Assembly (NCBI RefSeq): GCF_965262965.1
Contig: NZ_OZ253573.1
Location: 744,001-808,000 of the forward strand
From: Poriferisodalis sp965262965
GTDB taxonomy: Bacteria > Actinomycetota > Acidimicrobiia > Acidimicrobiales > Poriferisodalaceae
DNA: 64,000 nucleotides
Direction: 5' to 3'
Position numbers and translations under genes: made by a program. Each line of letters opens with the position of its first letter. Positions within the stretch are counted from its first letter, which is position 1. Below are positions 59,753 through 64,000 of the stretch, piece after piece. Below the pieces are notes generated by a model. The model was not told the origin of the DNA and ran no database searches. It saw nothing but the letters and a program-made list of their open reading frames with translations.

Positions 59753-61209
59753 AGGCCGACGCTGATCCCGCTGCAAACGCGGCTCCGGCTGGACTGATCT
59801 CCCGGAGCCATCTGGGCATCGAGCCGTTCTCGTTGAACCGACCTGCCTCGCTGGCAGAGGCCGCTTCGATGATCGCTGCGGGCGCGTGGGCGCATGCCGG
59901 CGGGATCGACGTTGCACAGCGGCTCCGTTCTGGCGAGGTGGCCCCAAGCCTCGTCCCGTTGTGCAGGCCCGGGCGTGGATCCGCCGACGGGCTGGCGTTG
60001 CTCGATGAGATCTCGCTGGGGGACGGTGTGCTGTTCATCGGTGCGGCCGTCACCCACGCCCGGATCGAGAGCGATCGACTTGTGTGGACTCACCGACCGG
60101 ACCTCGCTGATGCATGGCGGACTATCGGCAACGTGCGCATCCGGTCCACCGGCACGCTGGGGGGCAACCTCATGGCGTTCGACGCTGGCTACGACGCCGC
60201 ACCGATCCTGGCCGCCGCCGGCGCGGTGCTGGTCTTCGTCGAGCCCGATGGCTCCGAGCGTCGCTGCACCGTGGCGGACCGGCCACGCGACCGCCTGCTC
60301 GTCGGTTGTGAGGTGCCGCTCGCCGGCCGTGTCGTCTATGACCGATCGTTGAAGCCGGTTGCCTCTGTGGCTGTCGGCGACAACCACATTGCAATCGGCT
60401 GCGCCTATCCCGATGTCGAGGTGTTCCCGAATGGCGCTGCGGATGCCGACGCTGTACGCGCTGGACTCGGCGAACTAGCCGATCCGACCGATGACGTCTT
60501 CGCTTCGACCGCCTACCGACGCCGTGTCATCGAAGTCCTTGTCGGCCGATGTCTGCAGCGCCATGCCACAGGTGGGGCTGATCAGGGTGGCTACGGAGAC
60601 GACGATCCGCCTCGGCCTGGTGCACCGCACAGCGACGCCCTAGCGGCATCCGGCCAGCCTGCGGACTCCCCGTCGGACGGCTCAGTGGACATCGAGCTGC
60701 GGCTCAATGGGCTACCGCTCAGCGTCACTGTGCCGGCGTCGGAGATGCTGGTGGACACCATCAAGTCACGCGCCGGCTTGGGGGGCACTCGCGTCGGCTG
60801 TGACCAGGCCGTCTGCGGTGCCTGCACTGTGCTCGCCGACAGCTATCCCATCGCGTCGTGCTCCACATTCGCCTGGCAGACCGTCGGTCGTGACGTGCTC
60901 ACGATCGAATCGGGCCGCTCGGCAGCGGCCGGCGACGTCGTGACTGGTCCTGCCGCTGCACTGCCGGCGGTCCAGCGAGCATTCGCCGAGCTGAGCGCTT
61001 TCCAGTGCGGCTACTGCACGCCCGGCCTGATCCTCACCGCGAGCGCCCTGCTGGCGCGCCATCCCGACCCTGACCGCACGACCATCTGCGACTGGCTCGA
61101 TTCGAACGTCTGCCGCTGCACTGGCTACTTGATGATCATCGAGGCAGTCGAAGCTGCCGCTGCTGCGCTGCGCTCCGCGCCCGATTCTGCGCAGGACGAG
61201 ACGCAATGA
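59749..61209 (+). CDS. molybdenum hydroxylase FAD subunit fused to [2Fe-2S] subunit (CoxM-CoxS type)
   Basis: A 486-residue fusion. The N-terminal half is the FAD-binding subunit of the xanthine dehydrogenase/CO dehydrogenase class: FSLNRPASLAEAASMIAAGAWAHAGG, then TGTLGGNLMAF. From about residue 325 follows the iron-sulfur subunit: IELRLNGLPLSVTVPASEMLVDTIKSRAGLGGTRVGCDQAVCGACTVL carries the ferredoxin cysteines, and FQCGYCTPGLILTASALL with VCRCTGYLMI carries the second cluster. The two are normally separate genes. The start overlaps the ThDP gene by ATGA and the stop overlaps the large-subunit gene. Confidence 0.9.
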   Translation: MKADADPAANAAPAGLISRSHLGIEPFSLNRPASLAEAASMIAAGAWAHAGGIDVAQRLRSGEVAPSLVPLCRPGRGSADGLALLDEISLGDGVLFIGAAVTHARIESDRLVWTHRPDLADAWRTIGNVRIRSTGTLGGNLMAFDAGYDAAPILAAAGAVLVFVEPDGSERRCTVADRPRDRLLVGCEVPLAGRVVYDRSLKPVASVAVGDNHIAIGCAYPDVEVFPNGAADADAVRAGLGELADPTDDVFASTAYRRRVIEVLVGRCLQRHATGGADQGGYGDDDPPRPGAPHSDALAASGQPADSPSDGSVDIELRLNGLPLSVTVPASEMLVDTIKSRAGLGGTRVGCDQAVCGACTVLADSYPIASCSTFAWQTVGRDVLTIESGRSAAAGDVVTGPAAALPAVQRAFAELSAFQCGYCTPGLILTASALLARHPDPDRTTICDWLDSNVCRCTGYLMIIEAVEAAAAALRSAPDSAQDETQ

Positions 61210-63566
61210 CGCGCTCGGACGCTGCGGCGAAGGTTTCCGGCACTGCTCCGTACGCGGTCGACGTCGCGATCACCGGGATGCTGCACGCCAAGGTGCTGCG
61301 CTCGCCCCACCCGCACGCGCTCGTCACCCGCATCGACACGGTCGAGGCCGAGCAGACCCCGGGCGTTCGGGCCATCCTGACACGGCGCGATCTGCTCGAC
61401 ACCGAGCTTCGTGAGCGCTGGGCCGGCGGCGACGTGCAGCATCGACCCGCAGATCGACCGCTCGTGGCGTCGCACAGCTACGGCTACTTCGTGAAGGACC
61501 AGCCGATCCTGGCACTCGATCGAGTGCGTTACGTCGGAGACTCCGTAGTCGCGATCGCCGCGGACACCGAGCTGGCAGCGGCGCGCGCCCTGTCGCGTGT
61601 GAAGGTCCACTACAAGCTGTTACCCCCTGTGGCCGACTTCGACGCAGCACTCGCCGACAACGCACCTGAGATATTCCCCGAAGCGCCGCTGGCTATGACT
61701 CCCGTCTACGGGCAAGGCGCCAGCGGCGGTACCCGGCCCAGGCCCAATGTCTGCTACCGGTTCGCCTACGAGACCGGCGACCCTGCGGCCTTCGATTGTT
61801 GCGACCACGTCTTCGTTGACGAGTTCGGCTTCGACGGCCGCCAGCAGCACCTGCATCTCGAACCGTTCGTCGCAGTGGCCCGATGGGCGGGCGGCACATC
61901 TGACGACAGCCGCCTCGAGCTCTGGTCGAGCTGCCAGAACCCGTTCCCGGTCCGCAAGGAGATGGCACGCCTGCTGGGCATCGGCGAGCACCGGGTGCGC
62001 ATGCAGGTCAGCTATCTCGGAGGCGGCTTCGGCGCCAAGAACGGCTGCAAGACCGAGCCGATAGCGGCGCTGCTCGCACGCAAGGCCGGAGCGCCGGTTC
62101 GGTACTGCCTCACGATGGACGAGGGCTTCTTGACCATGCGCCAGCACAACGCACGTCTGAGGTTGCGCACCGGCGTGATGTCCGACGGCACCCTGGTAGC
62201 CCGCGAGGCCGAGGTGCTGCTCGACGCGGGTGCCTATGCCGATGCGAGTCCCCTGGTTGCAGAGAAGGCGGGCTACCGGGTCGCCGGGCCGTACCGATGG
62301 CAGCACATCCGCACGGTCACCGATGCGGTGCTCACGAACACCACTCCCGCGGGCCCGTTCCGGGGCTTCGGCGGCCCCCAGGCCAACTTCGCCTGCGAGA
62401 GCCAGATCGACATGATCGCCGAACGGCTGGGAATTGACCCCGTCGAGCTTCGCCGCCGCAACCTGATCGGATTGGGCGAGGCCTACGTGCCGGGCGAATC
62501 GGCCATGGACTCCGACCTCGCTGAGGGACTCGAGCTCGTGGCCGACCGCATCGGCATGGACCAGGCGCGCCCTGCGGGCCGAGGCCGAGGCGTGGCAGTG
62601 GGCTTCAAGGATTCGGGCGGGGTCAACAAGCCGGCACAAGCCCGTATCAAGGTGGCCACCAGCGGCGATGCGTGGGTGCAATGCGGCACCGTCGAGATGG
62701 GCCAGGGCGCCCAGACAGCGTTGCGTGAGGTCGCGGCTCGTGTGCTCGACGTGCCCCGATCACGGGTCCATTGGTCTGACCTCGACACCGACCACACCCC
62801 GTTCGACCAAGGCACGAATGCCTCCTCGTCCATCTCGGTGATGGGTCAGGCCGTGCAGAAAGCCGCCGAGGCCGCTCGTCTGCGCATCCTGCAATTCTCA
62901 GCTACAGCGCTGGAGGTACCGGTGGAGCGCACCGATTTCACCGACGGCATGGTGCTGGTCTCACCCCAGGACGGCGCCGGCGAACCGGACCGCCGCCCGC
63001 TTGCCCCACTGGTCATGAGCACCTACGGCGGGACCGGATACGAGTTCACCGGCGAGGGCTTCTTCAAGGCTCCCAGCGACAGCCGGGCCCCGCTCGAATC
63101 ACCATGCGTGTCGTGGGAGTACGGCTGGGGGGCTGCGGAAGTCTCCGTCGACGCCGACACCGGAGTGGTCACCGTGCACCGCTTGGTGGTGTCCGGCGAT
63201 GCGGGGACTGTGCTGCACGACGGAGCCTGCCGTGGCCAGGACGAGGGTGCCGCGATCATGGGGCTTGGCGGTGCTCTGTTCGAGACCATGCGCTTCGATG
63301 GCCCTGTGCTTGCCAACGGGAGGCTTGTCGACTACCGCGTGCCCCGATCCAGCGATCTGCCGGCGGAGTTCGTCTCGATCACCCAGGAACAGGGGCACGG
63401 ACCGGGACCGTTCGGGTCGAAAGGCCTCGGTGAAGGAGCGATGCTGCCCGTGGCATCGGCCATCGCGAATGCCATTGCCGATGCGACCGGTGTGCGCGTG
63501 ACCTCGATGCCGCTGACCGGTGAGACCTTTCTTGCCGCGCTCGATGCCGCCCGGGACACCAAGTGA
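61206..63566 (+). CDS. molybdenum hydroxylase large subunit (xanthine dehydrogenase family)
   Basis: A 786-residue molybdopterin-binding subunit. The N domain AKVSGTAPYAVDVAITGMLHAKVLRSPHPHA is typical. The active-site loop reads GPFRGFGGPQANFACESQIDMIAERLGIDPVELRRRNLI, not the AYxCSFR of form I CO dehydrogenase, so this is a hydroxylase of some organic substrate. The C-terminal catalytic glutamate is in GSKGLGEGAM. It forms a complex with the FAD/FeS fusion protein upstream. It overlaps both neighbours (ATGA and GTGA), so the operon is translationally coupled throughout. Confidence 0.92.
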   Translation: MTRSDAAAKVSGTAPYAVDVAITGMLHAKVLRSPHPHALVTRIDTVEAEQTPGVRAILTRRDLLDTELRERWAGGDVQHRPADRPLVASHSYGYFVKDQPILALDRVRYVGDSVVAIAADTELAAARALSRVKVHYKLLPPVADFDAALADNAPEIFPEAPLAMTPVYGQGASGGTRPRPNVCYRFAYETGDPAAFDCCDHVFVDEFGFDGRQQHLHLEPFVAVARWAGGTSDDSRLELWSSCQNPFPVRKEMARLLGIGEHRVRMQVSYLGGGFGAKNGCKTEPIAALLARKAGAPVRYCLTMDEGFLTMRQHNARLRLRTGVMSDGTLVAREAEVLLDAGAYADASPLVAEKAGYRVAGPYRWQHIRTVTDAVLTNTTPAGPFRGFGGPQANFACESQIDMIAERLGIDPVELRRRNLIGLGEAYVPGESAMDSDLAEGLELVADRIGMDQARPAGRGRGVAVGFKDSGGVNKPAQARIKVATSGDAWVQCGTVEMGQGAQTALREVAARVLDVPRSRVHWSDLDTDHTPFDQGTNASSSISVMGQAVQKAAEAARLRILQFSATALEVPVERTDFTDGMVLVSPQDGAGEPDRRPLAPLVMSTYGGTGYEFTGEGFFKAPSDSRAPLESPCVSWEYGWGAAEVSVDADTGVVTVHRLVVSGDAGTVLHDGACRGQDEGAAIMGLGGALFETMRFDGPVLANGRLVDYRVPRSSDLPAEFVSITQEQGHGPGPFGSKGLGEGAMLPVASAIANAIADATGVRVTSMPLTGETFLAALDAARDTK

Positions 63567-64000
63567 GCGTCAGCTCTGGCCAGCCTGCATGGGCGGTCAC
63601 TCACTTGCGGCACATCGCAGTGCGATGCAGCGCATTCGACGAGTGCGTCGACTACTACGCCGGGCCGTGGGGGCTGCAGCGGCTAGGAGATTCTGATGCT
63701 CACAACGCAGTGCTGCGCGCCACAGGCGCCGAACACCATGTGCTGGAGCTGCATCGAGCCGATCGCAACGGCATTGACCACATCAGCTTCGGACTCGCCG
63801 ACAACCGGGCCGTCGACGCAGCAGCCTCCGTGCTGGCGGGCCGCGGCGTAACCCTGCTCAGCGAGCCTGCGGCGCTGGACCGACCAGGTGAGGGCTACGG
63901 CTTTCGCATTGCCGACCCTGAAGGCCGGGTCGTCGAGTTGGCCGCGTGCCTCGAGGCCGTGTCGGCACTGCCGGCCGATGCGACCCCCACCAAGATCGCT
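63563..64000 (+). CDS. VOC-superfamily protein (extradiol dioxygenase/glyoxalase fold), 3' end outside window
   Basis: Partial protein of about 146 visible residues from GTG 63563, which overlaps the stop of the large subunit. Two beta-alpha-beta units are visible: HLRHIAVRCSAFDECVDYYAGPWGLQRLGD and then HHVLELHRADRNGIDHISFGLADNRAVDAAASVLAGRGV. The His in LRH, the His in IDH and the Glu in VVELAA are placed like metal ligands of extradiol dioxygenases. It may cleave the ring of the operon's product. The rest of the gene is beyond the edge. Confidence 0.8.
   Translation, partial: MSVSSGQPAWAVTHLRHIAVRCSAFDECVDYYAGPWGLQRLGDSDAHNAVLRATGAEHHVLELHRADRNGIDHISFGLADNRAVDAAASVLAGRGVTLLSEPAALDRPGEGYGFRIADPEGRVVELAACLEAVSALPADATPTKIA

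Noticed and set aside
61206..63566. Form I carbon monoxide dehydrogenase large subunit
   Set aside because: The active-site loop is GPFRGFGGPQ, not the AYxCSFR of CO-oxidising enzymes.

Overview
The window is high-GC DNA from an actinobacterium, most likely the class Acidimicrobiia. I infer this from gene content: several luciferase-like (LLM) oxidoreductases, many class III CoA transferases, a Cox/xanthine-dehydrogenase-type molybdenum hydroxylase, a DddP-like remnant, and many start codons placed 6-7 bases after a -10 box, which suggests leaderless mRNAs. No rRNA or tRNA gene, CRISPR array or replication origin was seen, so the assignment is an inference.

Layout. 1-3.5 kb: a class A penicillin-binding protein cut by the window edge, then thiamine pyrophosphokinase and a thiamine-type binding lipoprotein. 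3.5-4.5 kb: an IS5-family element inserted exactly at the stop codon of the next gene. 4.5-10 kb: a leftward operon (metY, CoA-binding protein, thioredoxin/NHL lipoprotein, GH3 hexosaminidase). 10-14.7 kb: DUF6457, DUF2461, a DMSO-reductase-family molybdoenzyme and an LLM oxidoreductase. 14.7-27.4 kb: a surface and defence-like region (repeat-rich WSxW surface protein, small membrane protein, CW_binding_2 protein with a zincin motif, lipoprotein, N6-adenine methylase). Two near-identical 1601-bp tnpB elements in opposite orientation invade this region; one interrupts the surface-protein gene and the other removes the end of the methylase gene. 27.5-43.4 kb: CoA-thioester metabolism (CoA transferases, acyl-CoA dehydrogenase-like flavoprotein, biotin-dependent carboxylase) mixed with toxin-antitoxin genes and four decayed genes (hipA, DddP-like, a CoA transferase and an enoyl-CoA hydratase). 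43.6-50.9 kb: a limonene-epoxide-hydrolase-like/SDR/amidohydrolase run, an aminotransferase, an orphan ABC ATPase and an F420-type LLM protein. 51-54.1 kb: a YgjP-like metallopeptidase, vapBC and a second carboxyltransferase. 54.4-64 kb: a tightly packed eight-gene operon of an LLM monooxygenase, Rieske oxygenase, cupin, SDR, ThDP enzyme, two-component molybdenum hydroxylase and a VOC protein cut by the right edge.

How the genes work together. The right half looks like catabolism of an unidentified, probably cyclic or terpenoid-like substrate. Flavin, Rieske and molybdenum oxygenation would be followed by dehydrogenation, ThDP-dependent C-C chemistry, CoA activation and carboxylation. The most unusual item is the tnpB element: a putative RNA-guided nuclease gene inside perfect 26-bp terminal inverted repeats, with no transposase, no stop codon of its own, and both insertions next to the same 13-bp motif.
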